A stretch of 64,000 nt of DNA from Gnetum montanum. Taxonomy: Eukaryota > Streptophyta > Gnetopsida > Gnetales > Gnetaceae. Each line of letters starts with the position of its first letter. Within the stretch, counting starts at the first letter, position 1. A model generated the notes under the pieces. That model searched no databases and was not told the DNA's origin. It saw nothing but the letters and a program-made list of their open reading frames with translations. A program made the translations under genes and the position numbers. Positions 46,872 to 57,479 of the stretch are shown piece by piece. The stretch spans positions 163,674-227,673 of the forward strand of contig MNCI01020452.1 of the NCBI GenBank assembly GCA_015680685.1, in the 5' to 3' direction.

Positions 46872-48879
46872 TTAGAATGGGCAATATCCCCCATAACTAA
46901 ACTTTTGATCATAGTGAGAATAAATAAATGGAAGGGTTAGATCCATGCATTTTGGAAATATTGGGACTTGGTCATATCTAAACCACTGGGTGTCTTTTGA
47001 TGTCATGGTTGGAATGTACCCAAATTTGGGTGCACACACTATATTAAAGTTGACATAGTGGGGCAACTTAGAAGATGTGTTTAATTGATATGGAGTTGAC
47101 CCAATATGGCACCCTTGACCATAAGATGGTATGCAAGGATCGATATGTCTCACTATGTGGCTATATTCATTGGGCCATATGGTTGTTGGATTATTGATTG
47201 GTGGCCCTAATAAGGTAACATGAGGTGTTGGGTTTGAGAAGAAATATGCACCATAGTCTTGAACTTGTGTTGAGTGGGAGGATGCAGTGGTCTCAGAATT
47301 GTGATGTCCCTTTCTATGATCATGTCTAAAGAAGGGATAACTTTGATGTTGTGGAGGATTCTCATTATAGTTGATAGTAGTAGCATAAGTAACATTCATG
47401 GGTTGATGGTATGGTGCAAAACCTTCTAGTAGTATTGGTGGAAATGTAGAAGGAGGTGAAGGATTTGAATATTGAGGGTAAGGAGAAGTATAAGGACATG
47501 GGTTGATAGTATTTAGGAGAATGATAATGATGTGGTGAGATAGAAGATGTTGACCCAATTAGGGAAATAGGATGCTAAACCTAATAAGCACTTGGGTTCA
47601 TATGATATGAAGGGCATGACCAGTTTGAATGTGGCCTCACCAATGATTGGGATTTTTACCACTATGATTGAACACAGTACTTTTGTATGAACTTTGGATG
47701 TAACATTCTTCCCCAGTGCTCATGTAAATGTGATAGGATTGGGCATTGACCTTTGGGGTGATCGTATAGGCAAATGTTACATTGATACGTATGATTAGCG
47801 GTTGAGTTCTTATTCTCTTCACCCCTTCTTTCTGATTGTCTAAGGGTATTTTTTCCTACTTCTTGGTTCATCATGGTTCTACCTCTAATAGTGTTGGCAT
47901 ATTATCCATATTTTTCATGTATCCATTCCATTATCTTATTAATCTTTGCCTCAATTTCATCTAGTGATTGTAGTATTGGAAAAGATGATTCCACCTCCTT
48001 GAGGTGAGTTGATTTCTCCTCTTCATGATTATGGACCTTTGCTAATCCAAGATTTTGGTCCTATTGAGAGGTTTCATCATTCTCCCACTTAGCCATTTCT
48101 CCTTCTTCTTTTGTTACTTGCTTAATAAGCTCTTGGAATTGATGGGTTTGTAGCTCATACAGTTGACCTGGGGCATACATCCCTAGGTTCTCCCTTGTCT
48201 CATTACGAAGCCCATCCATGATGTGGTACATTAGCCTTTCCTTAAAAAACCCATGGCCTAGGCATTTGTTTAACAAAGAGTAATATCTTTCTAAGGCCAT
48301 GTCCAAGGATTCATGTTTTTCTTGTTTCCACTCTTGGATTTGTCTCCTCAAGGCTCACACTCTTGCATAGGTTGGATATCTTTCATTGAAAAGTTCTAAC
48401 ATTGTCAGCCAATGTCAAATTGATTTTGGTCTTAAGGACCTGTACCATACTTTTGCTTGGACAACGAGTGTTGTAGGAAAGAGCTGGAGTTTCTACCACC
48501 TATTATCAATATTGTTCCATACATAGGAATCATGGAAGGCTTGTAAATGATGTTTTGGATCTAAATCATAGCCTCCTAAAAATTTTGGAAAGTTGTTTAA
48601 ATCAAGCCTAGGTAGATGGCTTTCCTTACGATGTCTGCAGGATATTCAAACGGCCTCTTGTATATGCATTAGGCTCCTAGTGGCTAGTAAGGGTTCGTCA
48701 TCATTAGGTAGGTTATGTATTTGTGAGTTGGAATGATGTTTTGTTTGTTTATGTACATAGGAGACCCTAGCATCAGATTGAGTACTCCAAACTTTATCTT
48801 CATCATCATATAATTCGTTGGTTCTCCAATGACTTGCCTTACTGGCTGTTGTGTTATCATAATCTTGTGAGAGAGACAT
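46872..48879 (-). pseudogene. gag: El-H gag
   Basis: The start at 48879 reads MSLSQDYDNT. It lacks the N-terminal HQDE domain and most of the Arg/Ser-rich part of the other gags. Then DLNNFPKFLGGYDLDPKHHLQAF-type capsid start (about 48620), RQIQEWKQEKHESLDMALERYY and HIMDGLRNETRENLGMYAPGQL (48351-48130), a Glu/Lys-rich linker, a zinc knuckle CNICLYDHPKGQC (about 47790-47750, CX2CX3HX4C complete) and a long His/Pro/Tyr/Ser-rich tail (47558-46872) ending at the purine motif GGYCPF. It is the best-preserved gag of the window, with long open stretches. Confidence 0.87.
46885..46900 (-). other. Polypurine-like motif at the end of El-H gag
   Basis: TTAGTTATGGGGGATA on the minus strand, the counterpart of the pol-end motif of El-C, El-F and El-G. 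Here it overlaps the last codons of gag, which suggests that pol was removed between gag and this motif. Confidence 0.6.
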
Positions 48880-48991
48880 TTTTGTGAATTTTTGTGTGAC
48901 TTAATTGAAATTAAATTTTTTTCTAAGAGATATATCATAAATAATTTTTTACACAGATCTTGTATGATATAACTAATTTAAATTAGCATCG

Positions 48992-49009
48992 TCCCCGACA
49001 ACGGTGCTA
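48992..49009 (-). other. El-H primer-binding site, tRNA-Asp type
   Basis: TAGCACCGTTGTCGGGGA, one base after the LTR end. Only three transitions from the usual tRNA-Asp site. It is the best-preserved primer site of the window. Confidence 0.9.
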
Positions 49010-49010
49010 A

Positions 49011-49872
49011 TGATGAGTGGCTAGGTACCCCTATACTTAACCATACAAATACGAGCGTTCACGCATGATCTAGTTGAACTTAATAGATGGGCTAGTTGTG
49101 GAATTTAGATAGTTACACATTGATCACAGTTCACTATCTTTCCACTTGGACTAGTATTTGCTTTGTCACATATGGTTCAGTCCAGAGTGAGGTGTATGAT
49201 GTGGTCCTAAACTAGTGCTACTCCTAGAGGCAATGGAAAATAACTTTGTTTTAAGCTAACAAGGAATGGAAGAAGAGAATCTAAGCTAGCCTAAGTGTGA
49301 TGAGAATATATCCTTAATCATTTGTACACATCTTGGACCTTGTTTACTAATTGTAGGATTACCAAGCGTATATTACTTGAGTGCTTCTAGATATGTTACT
49401 GGGTTACCAAGTAGTCACACTTAAATGCTCGTGATTAAGTCGTACTTATTCTGCATTTAATAATAGGGATAGTAAAGGAAGGTAAAGAAATATTAATCAA
49501 GAAAATAATAAATAAAATAAAAATTAAGCAATTAAAAGTAAGTGAATGCTACAATGATGAAATAATCTCGATCTTTATTGCCGTTGATGTGCATGTCCAA
49601 GTACGTCACACTCGAATAAAGGTTTCATACAATTACAATCATCACACTATGGGACTGCATTGGGAAAAGACTTGAGATGAAGTAGAAATGCGAAAAAAGA
49701 CTCTACTTCTACACCTGCTTACTCTAAATTTTTCCTATGCACCCAAATGTGGTATTTATAGGCTTACATAGGAACCACGATATCGCGTATCCGATATCAT
49801 TAGCCAGGCTGTGATATCACATACTCGATATCCTGGGTTTGATATCGGAGCCTGAAAAATCATGGTTCATCA
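49011..49872 (-). repeat. El-H 5' LTR
   Basis: 862 bp, TGATGAACCATG at 49872 to CCACTCATCA at 49011. TATA box at 49753-49760; GATATC words at 49777-49850. Confidence 0.94.
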
Positions 49873-49877
49873 CTTCC
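49873..49877. repeat. Target-site duplication of El-H, right copy
   Basis: CTTCC, identical to 41138-41142. Confidence 0.9.
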
Positions 49878-50451
49878 TTTGATGCTTGTGACCATGATCA
49901 TGATCATTATCTCCTTTGTTCCCCTTTTCTTCACTTTCTTTCCTAAATCCATTTTTGTCATTGGATCTGTTTTGACTAAAACCGAGATTATGGATTATGG
50001 ATTGTACATTCTAGTTGAGAGACTCTTAAACAAAGTTAAAGAGAGGAGAATCACTAAAGCAATGGTTTCCTTCATCAATTGGGCCAAGTAAAGGTGGAAA
50101 GATGTTCGACCCCTTGTCCTTCATAAGCTTGTGTTGGTGCTCTAGCTACCGATCCCTTAATGTTTATGCTTTAGTGGGATGGTAATCCCTTGAGTTAGGA
50201 TCTCGCATTTCATATTGTCCATGGAGATGTTGGAGCCCATGTCATGCTAGCATTAGTTGGAGCATGGCTGGAATAGATCAGTCAATTGGCACCACAATGT
50301 TTCCTTCCATATTACACAACCACATTAGTTCATCTTGATGTAAGATGAAGATAAAGCCTGGTACATACTCATCGAATGAGCATATACCACCTAGTATTAT
50401 TGAGGTACTTGAACTACCCTAGGTGAAGATGGGCTCCTATGAGAAGAAGAA
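49878..50451 (-). pseudogene. gag: El-G gag, N-terminal part
   Basis: It begins with a mutated start (ATT for ATG) before TCTTCTTCTCAT (SSSHR), as in El-A and El-F. The N-terminal domain reads SSYIKMN or ILHQDELMWLCNMEGNIVVP and YEMRDPNSRDY, matching El-A 960-1200. It ends where El-H was inserted and continues at 41137. Confidence 0.78.
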
Positions 50452-50591
50452 ATTTTGTGTTAATAAAGATTATGCAATTGAGATTTAATTTAATGATAAT
50501 AATTTTTATTTTTGTAGGATTTGACTCTTAGGGTTTGGACAATGAGGTTACTAAATTTCACTAGGTTTAGATAGCACACAAAGAACTACAG

Positions 50592-50609
50592 TCCCTAGAA
50601 ATGGTGTGA
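50592..50609 (-). other. El-G primer-binding site, eroded tRNA-Asp type
   Basis: TCACACCATTTCTAGGGA, 11 of 18 positions match the usual site. Position one base from the LTR end supports the call. Confidence 0.65.
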
Positions 50610-50610
50610 A

Positions 50611-51488
50611 TGATGAGTGGAAAGGTATCCCTACACCCAACCATACGAATCAAAATCATTCATCTGCTATCTAGTTGAATTCCATAGACTATAGTTACTA
50701 AGTACACTAGAGCTAAGCAATGTGTGTGTGTTGTTCTTCGTTGTCTTCCTAGTTCCACTTGTGGAATGCAATTGTATGGTTAAGTGTGACTGAGGCATAA
50801 AATATTTATTTTTTTGTGTTTTTATGGAATTACTCACCTAGAACAAGAATAAAAGTATGAGTGACTAAAAATAAAAGCGATTAATTACTAAGAAAATTAA
50901 AGTCTAATCTAGCCTAACACAAGTAGTCATTCCCACTTCCCAGACACATCTTGAACTTTACACGAACATTGCTAGGCTATCAAACACTAATCATATTTAA
51001 GCTACCAAGTGTCTCATGTATGCTCGAAGGGGTCATGCTTGTGTATCTTAATAACTTTCTTGATTAATCAAAATTAATTACTACATAAATAACATTAATG
51101 TAAATTGCATGAAATATAAATACATAAGAAAGAAAATCTCAAGTGCTGCAAGGAATGGATCAAAGAGCTCATCTTTATTACTAACACAATGATGTGCTTA
51201 GGTACATCAATGCTTGAATAAAGATCCATTCACACTTAGAACTCTTGCTATGGGCACTTGAAAAATATTCTAACTTTCAAATGGACAAACCACAAGAGTT
51301 TTGCTACTTGACTGCTAAAACCCTACTCCCAATTGTGCACTTGGGCACTATATTTATAGATCCAGAAGTAACCTTGCGATATCAAATGTATGATATTGCA
51401 TCTTGAGCCACAATATTGCATACTCGATATTGTGTACCCAATATTGTATCCATCCCAATATCAGAGTGATGAAAAACATGATTTATCA
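50611..51488 (-). repeat. El-G 5' LTR
   Basis: 878 bp, from TGATAAATCATG at 51488 to CCACTCATCA at 50611. TATA box at 51351-51358; GATATC/AATATT words at 51378-51465. Pairs with 32678-33522. Confidence 0.92.
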
Positions 51489-51493
51489 CACAT
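51489..51493. repeat. Target-site duplication of El-G, right copy
   Basis: CACAT, identical to 32673-32677. Confidence 0.92.
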
Positions 51494-52179
51494 GTTTTGT
51501 ATAAGTTTTATACTTTTATCTATTTATCCTAAGCATAAAAATAAAGTTCTTAAATGCAATTCAATCTACAAACTATGAAATTCTTTAGGTTAATTCTAAC
51601 ATAAGCATCCATTCCCACCTATTGTACACATCCTGAACATTCCTCAATCCTACTTTGTTACCAAGTGTAAATGCTACTGGGATTACCAAGCATTAATATA
51701 TGCTCAAGGTGGTTGTACTTATGTACATTAATTATTCATATTCAACTAATTAATTAATATGCATCAATGTAAATTACATAACCTTAAAGTGCATTAAAGC
51801 AAACATTATGCTAGTTCCAGGGTTGCAAGGTTTATTAAGAAGTTTGTTTTTATTGTTGTTCACATAGAAGTGTCTAGGTACATCAGTGTTTGATTAAACA
51901 ATTCATACATTGCTCAACTCCTACTACAAGTACTTAGAAAATACTCTAATAGTTACAGGAAAAAACTACAAGAGATCTGCCATGCTACTAAATGAATGAT
52001 GCCATAAATGTAGCAGGTGCACGCATTTATATAGAAAAGAGTAGACACTTCATCAACGCATATGCATTAATAGGTACATGATGATGGGTACACATCAATG
52101 CAAATATAGTGATGCGTACACACTGACAAGGTCACAATGATGCATGCTTTTGATGTTACTTAACAAAAATGATTCATCA
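51494..52179 (-). repeat. El-F 3' LTR, proximal piece
   Basis: Starts TGATGAATCATT at 52179. Together with 32485-32677 it gives about 879 bp, against 870 bp for the 5' LTR. U3 has CATTGATG/GCATCAATG-like words (52045-52170) instead of GATATC, and a TATATAAAT box at about 52025-52034. Confidence 0.9.
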
Positions 52180-52195
52180 TAGCTCCACAACTGAT
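52180..52195 (-). other. El-F polypurine tract
   Basis: ATCAGTTGTGGAGCTA on the minus strand, directly before the 3' LTR. Confidence 0.78.
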
Positions 52196-52429
52196 TGAAA
52201 ACTCATTCTCAAGTGAAAAAAGGGAAGAGTAGGTTCTTACAAAATTTGTGAAGGTATAGAACCACTGACTAACTAATTGACTAACACAAATTGAAGCTAA
52301 GTGCACAAGTATACAAATGTATAAATTTTACAAAAATAGGTATTCATGGAAATAAAATTGAATACTATTGCAAAATTATATAGCAAAAACCACCCTAATG
52401 ACTAAAGACAAGACAAAAATCAAATAATT

Positions 52430-54446
52430 CTAGTAGGTGTAGGCTCCTGAGGTGCTGAAGGACCTTCCCCTACCTCTAGTGCATGTGGCAATTGAGGTTG
52501 AGACTGTGGTGGTTGTGGTTGTCCTACTGTAGCTATGACTACTGGTGGAAGATGAAACACATCCAATAATGCTCTCATCTTCTCCTCCTTATTCTGGGGA
52601 TTATACATAGTTCATGCACCATCACCCAAAGTGGGCTGGTACAAGAAGATCCCATGGACAAGTCATGATAGGGAACTTATATACATTGACAAACCAAGTA
52701 GTGAATTGTTAGCATTCAATGTTGAATGCTCTAATAGCATTCTACAGCTCATGATAGTGATTCATTCTTCTAGTCAAGTCCTCAGCCATTGATCATTGAT
52801 CTATGAATCATGCTTTAAGAACCTTGAGTTCACTATTGGCTATTTTTAGCTTTTTCTTTCTGTCCTTATGGTGCTTGAACTTGACCTCATACAAAAGGTA
52901 TGAGTTAGCCACCTGCTTTTCCAATTATGACCTCAACCTTCCAGTAGTCAACATTTCTAAGTTTGCATAATGGAGGTTGGATAACTCTAAGTACTCCATC
53001 ATCTCCTTAATTTGAAACTCCTTGATGTGGATTTTCACTTTGTTGTATGTTTTAAGTCCATCAAAGATAGGTTACCACTCATCACCTCCTTGTTGGGGTT
53101 ACTTGATGATCTCATTCATCTTTTCCTTTATCAGCTAAATCTCCTTTTCATTCATCTCTTTGGGGAGCTCAACCTAGTTCCTATAATTATTTTCCATCCA
53201 TTCAAATTTCAAGACCTCGTTCTTCCAAGCAGGTACCTCAATTGCTATTTTTTTTAGCATAAGACACGAACCTTCTCCATCAAGAAATTATGATTCTTAT
53301 CAACTAACCTCCTCAAATTTTTATTCACCTTGGCAAGCTACTCTTGCTATTTTTGCACAAGCTCCATCATTTGGTCTTTCTAGTTATCATTCCACAAGAA
53401 ATAATTTTTCTAGGCTAGAACTAGATTCTCCTAATGGACCTCTAACAAGTCCCGTTCTATGTAGTAGGCAATGGAATCTACTAAAGGCTAGTTGAAGACC
53501 ACCACCTCCTTTGGATTTTTAGCCTCTCTTATTTTGTTTTGAAGCTACTATAAAGCTTTATCTCTTGTTATGGCATCACCAAGAATAGCAAGATCAACTA
53601 GACAGGCTTTCAATTTCACAACCTTAGTAACCAATTGTTGATTCTTAGATGTGACTACATCTAGGCATTGGTAATAAGGATCTTTCCCCTAGCTTCTAAT
53701 AGTGTCAATTAGGTGGCAATGATATTATCTAGAAGATCAAAGATCCTTAGAAGTAGTTACTTGATTCCTATATGTCAATCCAGTAATTCTTTATGCTAGC
53801 CTACATTAAACTTTCCACTTGTTGCTCTTGTACACATTTTCACATCCCTAAGTGTAGCAATATCTAGCACAGAGGTTGCAGGAGTATTGAGTGCTTCTAC
53901 CACTCTATCAGCCAAGGTCGTCCTAGTTTCTAGCAACCTGAGGGCCTAAGAGATGGCCTCCACTGAGTAGGACATACTTATGCCCTTGAACTTCACTCTG
54001 GCATCAACTTGCCTATTATTCAAGAATAGGTATTTTTCTCCAATGTATCATTCCACTAAAAGTAAGGATGGGCCACATGGGAGAATTTTGAATTTATGTC
54101 TTAACTTCTTTTAAAACCATGTCCAAGAAAGAACTAAAGTTTAGCTCTTGGAGGACACACTCTAGACCTCTTTAGAATGAATTTACCTTGGGTAGAGATT
54201 AGTTAACGTGACCTCAAGGTTTGGTCTAGGTCCTAGCAACTCATCTTAGTGTGCTTACTCTATTTTAGTGGTAAGAATCTATCAAACAAATTCCACTTCA
54301 GGCTCCTTCCAAAGAGGCTATATTGTGTGGGTTTTTGCAGCTTGTTCCTTGAGCTACTTTAGCTGCTAGCTCCTTCTAGTTCTTAATCACTTGTCCTTTG
54401 GTTTTGATGGTCCCACCTCCACTCAACATTTGGGTCTTGAAGCCAT
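52430..54446 (-). pseudogene. El-F accessory ORF, relative of the El-H one
   Basis: The ATG at 54446 reads MASRPKC. The N-terminal folded domain is mostly lost or deleted. A middle block (VVEALNTPATSVLDIATLRD, about 53930-53850) aligns with IEVVIDHIKQLFNVPVVPPA of El-H. Then come coiled-coil stretches, with IKEMMEYLELSNLHYANLEM and LEKQVANSYLLYEVKFKHHK (about 53020-52850) matching El-H closely. The C-terminal tail is Gln/Pro-rich (QPQPPQSQPQLP, 52540-52490). More decayed than the El-H copy, as expected for the older element. Confidence 0.7.
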
Positions 54447-54564
54447 CTATAATCACAACATGAACAAGGATTAGAATTTGATGTGTAACTTAGAAGACTT
54501 GGATACCTTGTCTTATATGATCTTGTCACACTTTGGCTATGTTGTGATTATGGTAGATTTATTA

Positions 54565-54719
54565 TTTTAATATTATTTTTCATAGATGGCTACATAGAGT
54601 TCATTCGAAAGGTTTAACTATCATGAATTAGTGATTTTAATATTATTTTTCATAGATGGCTACATAGAGTTCATTTGAAAGGTTTAACTATCATGAATTA
54701 GTGATTTTAATATTATTTT
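54565..54719. repeat. 70-bp tandem duplication, 2.2 units
   Basis: Units start at 54565, 54635 and 54705 (partial) with TTTTAATATTATTTTTCATA. The two full copies differ at one base (TCGAAAGG versus TTGAAAGG), far less than the age of El-F, so it is a recent duplication or an assembly effect. It lies between the internal promoter and the accessory ORF. Confidence 0.9.
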
Positions 54720-54954
54720 ATTAGTTAAACCTTGTGGGAGTTACAAAAATTTTGAAACAATTTTCATTAGAAACCTAAGGTTTATGGCCCCCATGATGTA
54801 AAGCTCAACTCTAGTAGCTATAGGAACAAAGAACAAAGTTAATCGGATAAGTGGTTGGAAAGTTATGGGCTTTGGAAGGCTCTAGGCTCTCAAAACAATA
54901 AAAACTCTTTCTACATGTGAGAGAACATGAGTAAAAATTGGCTAAGTATTGTTG

Positions 54955-55040
54955 TATTTATAGGCATTTTTTTTCTACATCAATGTGATTGCATTGGCAG
55001 AGGGGGCTACGTCAATAGGGTCTTGTCAATGTAGCGGAAT
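54955..55040 (-). promoter_or_regulatory. Internal U3-like promoter candidate before the El-F accessory ORF
   Basis: On the minus strand: CTACATTGACAAGACCC, TATTGACGTAG, CACATTGATGTAG, then GCCTATAAATAC (TATA 54955-54962). The same CATTGA(T/C)-type words plus TATA form the U3 of the El-F LTRs. The accessory ATG is about 510 bp downstream. This parallels 45370-45470 in El-H, which uses the GATATC words of its own LTR. Confidence 0.55.
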
Positions 55041-55605
55041 ACCAAAATTTTGACATTCAAAAAACTAGGTAAAAACAAACAGTTTTGTCACATAATTGGA
55101 GTCTAGAGAAAGCTAGGAAAGCCAAGACATGATGGAATGTGTGAAGAGGGATAGAATAGACATAAAAAGAAGATCTAATTTGGCAAATATCAATTAAGAA
55201 GTGTAAAAATGGATGTAATTGACATGGAATGGGAAAGATTTGAAAGAAAAAATGTCTAAGGGATGAGGAAATTAACTAGCCCAACCAATGAGTATGCAAG
55301 AAATAATGTTTTAGTTATCAACATCAAAATAAAGATAGAACCTAGACATTTGCAATCAAATGACATTATAAAGTACAAACCACCATCAATTAGTAGCTAC
55401 AATCACACCAAGTCCTAGCGATAACAAAGAAAGCAAAGACATTCATAAGAAAAATGCAAACCAAAGAAGGTAAAATATAGAAAAAATTGTAAAATAATTA
55501 AGAAAGAAAAATGTAATATAAACAGTTTAAAACAAAAAAAAGAGTGAAAATAGAAAAAATTGAAAAACTAAAGTTTTGCTTTAATTGGTTCAGCATGGAT
55601 GGCCA
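55041..55605. other. El-F non-coding stretch after pol
   Basis: No supported frame. T-rich on the minus strand next to the pol-end purine motif, as in El-C and El-G. Confidence 0.5.
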
Positions 55606-55621
55606 TCTCCCCCACAACTAA
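55606..55621 (-). other. Internal polypurine-tract-like motif at the end of El-F pol
   Basis: TTAGTTGTGGGGGAGA on the minus strand, identical to El-C 18745-18760, 3.4 kb from the 3' LTR. Confidence 0.65.
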
Positions 55622-55649
55622 GTTGGAAGGAGGAGATCCAAAAAATCAA

Positions 55650-56960
55650 GCATGCTTGTCTATCTGTTGAGGTGTTGTGGTCATGGCTATCCTTGGTTTT
55701 TAGAAAGGCTTGTGTTGTTGTGTGTTGACTACTAGTTTCTTGCTTGGGCTTTTAGGTTTATAAATTAGCATTGCCTTGAATGAAAAGGTTTCATAAATAA
55801 TATAAGGTCCCTCCCATAATTTTTAGAACTTAGTTCATTGTAGCACATGCATGAGGTTCCAATATTGAACCTTCTCTCCTAGTTGAAATTTCACCTTACT
55901 AATCCTAAGGTCATGTTATTTCTTGTTATAAGCCTTGTACACTTCATTGCATGATAGGACCACTAGTTAGTTCTCATCTAGTAAGTAGAGATTCATTAAG
56001 TATTATTTCTAAGCTACGTTTAGATCTAGGAGAAGGTCACAAGTTCTTGAAAGTGTATAGAATTCCATTTGGATAAGAAGTGTTGATAAGTTTCCATACA
56101 TGAGCTCATAGGAAGAGTAGGCAATAGGAAGTTTCCATGTGAAATGATAGGCCCAAAGGGCATCATTGAATTTGGAGCTCTAATCCCTCCTATATTTACT
56201 AACAATTCTTATTATTATTTTTATTATCTTCTAATTAGTGACCTCTACTTGACCATTGGCTTGGGGATGGTATAGAGTTGTCAGTTTATGTTCAACCACC
56301 ATGCATTGCATGCGTTTCTAGAAAGTGGTGCCTATAAATTGAGTTTCACTATCAAAATTAACTGCACATGGCATCCCAAACCTATTTACAACATGTTGTT
56401 GTACAAACCAAGATACTATAAAGAATGTGTAGTCAGTGACATTCACAACTTCCACCCATATTATACAGTAGTCAATATCTATAGTTATATACGCCTTCCC
56501 ATTAGACATGGCAGTAATGGACCACAAGAAATTTATGCCCCAAATGTTAAAGGGCTCTAGTGGCTAGATCAAAAATTGGGCCCCTCCATATGAGTAGTTA
56601 TTCCACCATAACATTCACAGTGAATATAGAAGTGGATGAAGTGATGGATGTCCCTAAAATGTATAGGCTAGTAATACCTTATCATGAGGATTTTAATAAT
56701 AATTCATCTCCTAGCATATTGGTCCTCACAAGGACCCTCATGTCCATCTTGAAGAACATGTAGTTGATCATCATCATGAACACACCATGAAACCAGGCCA
56801 TCAACATAAACCTTGTAAAGGTTGTCATTGATCTCCATGAAATGTTTAACCTAGTGAAAAAACTATTGTTTCTTCTTGTTGTCTCACTCTTGTGACATAT
56901 CCTAAGTAAGTGGGTAGGTGAGGATGCCATCATACTAGTTGTTTTTCTTGGGGTCTCATT
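55650..56960 (-). pseudogene. El-F integrase
   Basis: Zinc region badly decayed (about 56760-56570). Core: WGINFLWSITAMSNGKAYITI (about 56540-56480), where the first Asp is Asn; FDSETQFIG (second Asp kept); NGQVEVTN (Glu kept, about 56245). C-terminal: WKLPIAYSSYELMYG, then LWEGPYIIYETF (about 55830) and KPRIAMTT. Follows the RNase H and precedes the purine motif. Confidence 0.85.
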
Positions 56961-56989
56961 CAATAATAGCTCCAGTAAAGAGGAGTTCA

Positions 56990-57470
56990 TCAAAAAATTA
57001 ATTTAAAAGTAGATGCTTCTTCTCTTTGTTGTACCATCACAACTGAGACAAGTGATCAACTACCATGTTCTCGATTCCCTTCCTTTCCATCATGGTTAAA
57101 TTAAACTCTTATAAGATTACCATTCACTATATGACATAGGGGCTCATTGTTGGTTTATTCATCAAGAACCTGATTGAACTATGGTGTGTGTGCACAAACA
57201 TATTGTATTCAAGCATATATTGCCTAAATTTCTCTAAGGCATACACCACTGTCATTTGTTATTTCTCAATGGTGGTGTAGTTTAGCTATGCATCCATAAT
57301 GCTCCTACTTGTATAGTCAATGTAATAGGGATGTCTCTAAGCATCCAACTATGTGAACATAGCTCCTAAGCCATAATTGGATGTGTCCATCATAATTTGG
57401 AATGGTTGGGACCAATCAAGTGCTTGTAGGATTGGTGTTTCTATGAGCTTCTATTTAAGGTGCTAGAATG
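56990..57470 (-). pseudogene. El-F RNase H, strongly decayed
   Basis: LYK(W)EHYGCIAKLHHH-type remnants, AIYA.IQYVCAHTP for the region HYVLGY..F.HTDHS of El-C, and a TNNEPLCHIV-like region. Mostly placed by position between RT and integrase. Confidence 0.55.
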
Positions 57471-57479
57471 CATGTTCAC

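Larger units (their letters stand above)
41143..49872 (-). mobile_element. El-H: gag-only LTR retrotransposon with a large accessory ORF, inside El-G
   Basis: 8730 bp with two 862-bp LTRs and CTTCC duplications. From the right: 5' LTR, tRNA-Asp-type primer site, gag, a non-coding block equal to the El-C/El-G 3' region, a U3-like region with TATA, the accessory ORF, polypurine tract and 3' LTR. No protease, RT, RNase H or integrase is present, so it must have relied on enzymes of relatives. It is the innermost and thus youngest of the four nested elements. The U3 parts of its two LTRs differ at roughly one base in five, the rest much less. Confidence 0.92.
32678..51488 (-). mobile_element. El-G: Ty3/gypsy element inside the El-F LTR, split by El-H
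   Basis: About 10.1 kb without El-H. From the right: 5' LTR 50611-51488, primer site, gag (split at 49877/41138), protease, RT, RNase H, integrase, pol-end purine motif, 2-kb non-coding 3' region, polypurine tract and 3' LTR 32678-33522. CACAT on both sides. Same layout as El-C and no accessory ORF. The RT active box is intact, but stops, frameshifts and lost integrase Asp residues show that it is dead. Confidence 0.92.

Noticed and set aside
46872-47558. Independent host gene suggested by the 228-codon open frame
   Set aside because: It continues the El-H gag after its zinc knuckle, and the Pro/His/Tyr-rich tail matches the tails of El-C and El-G gag.
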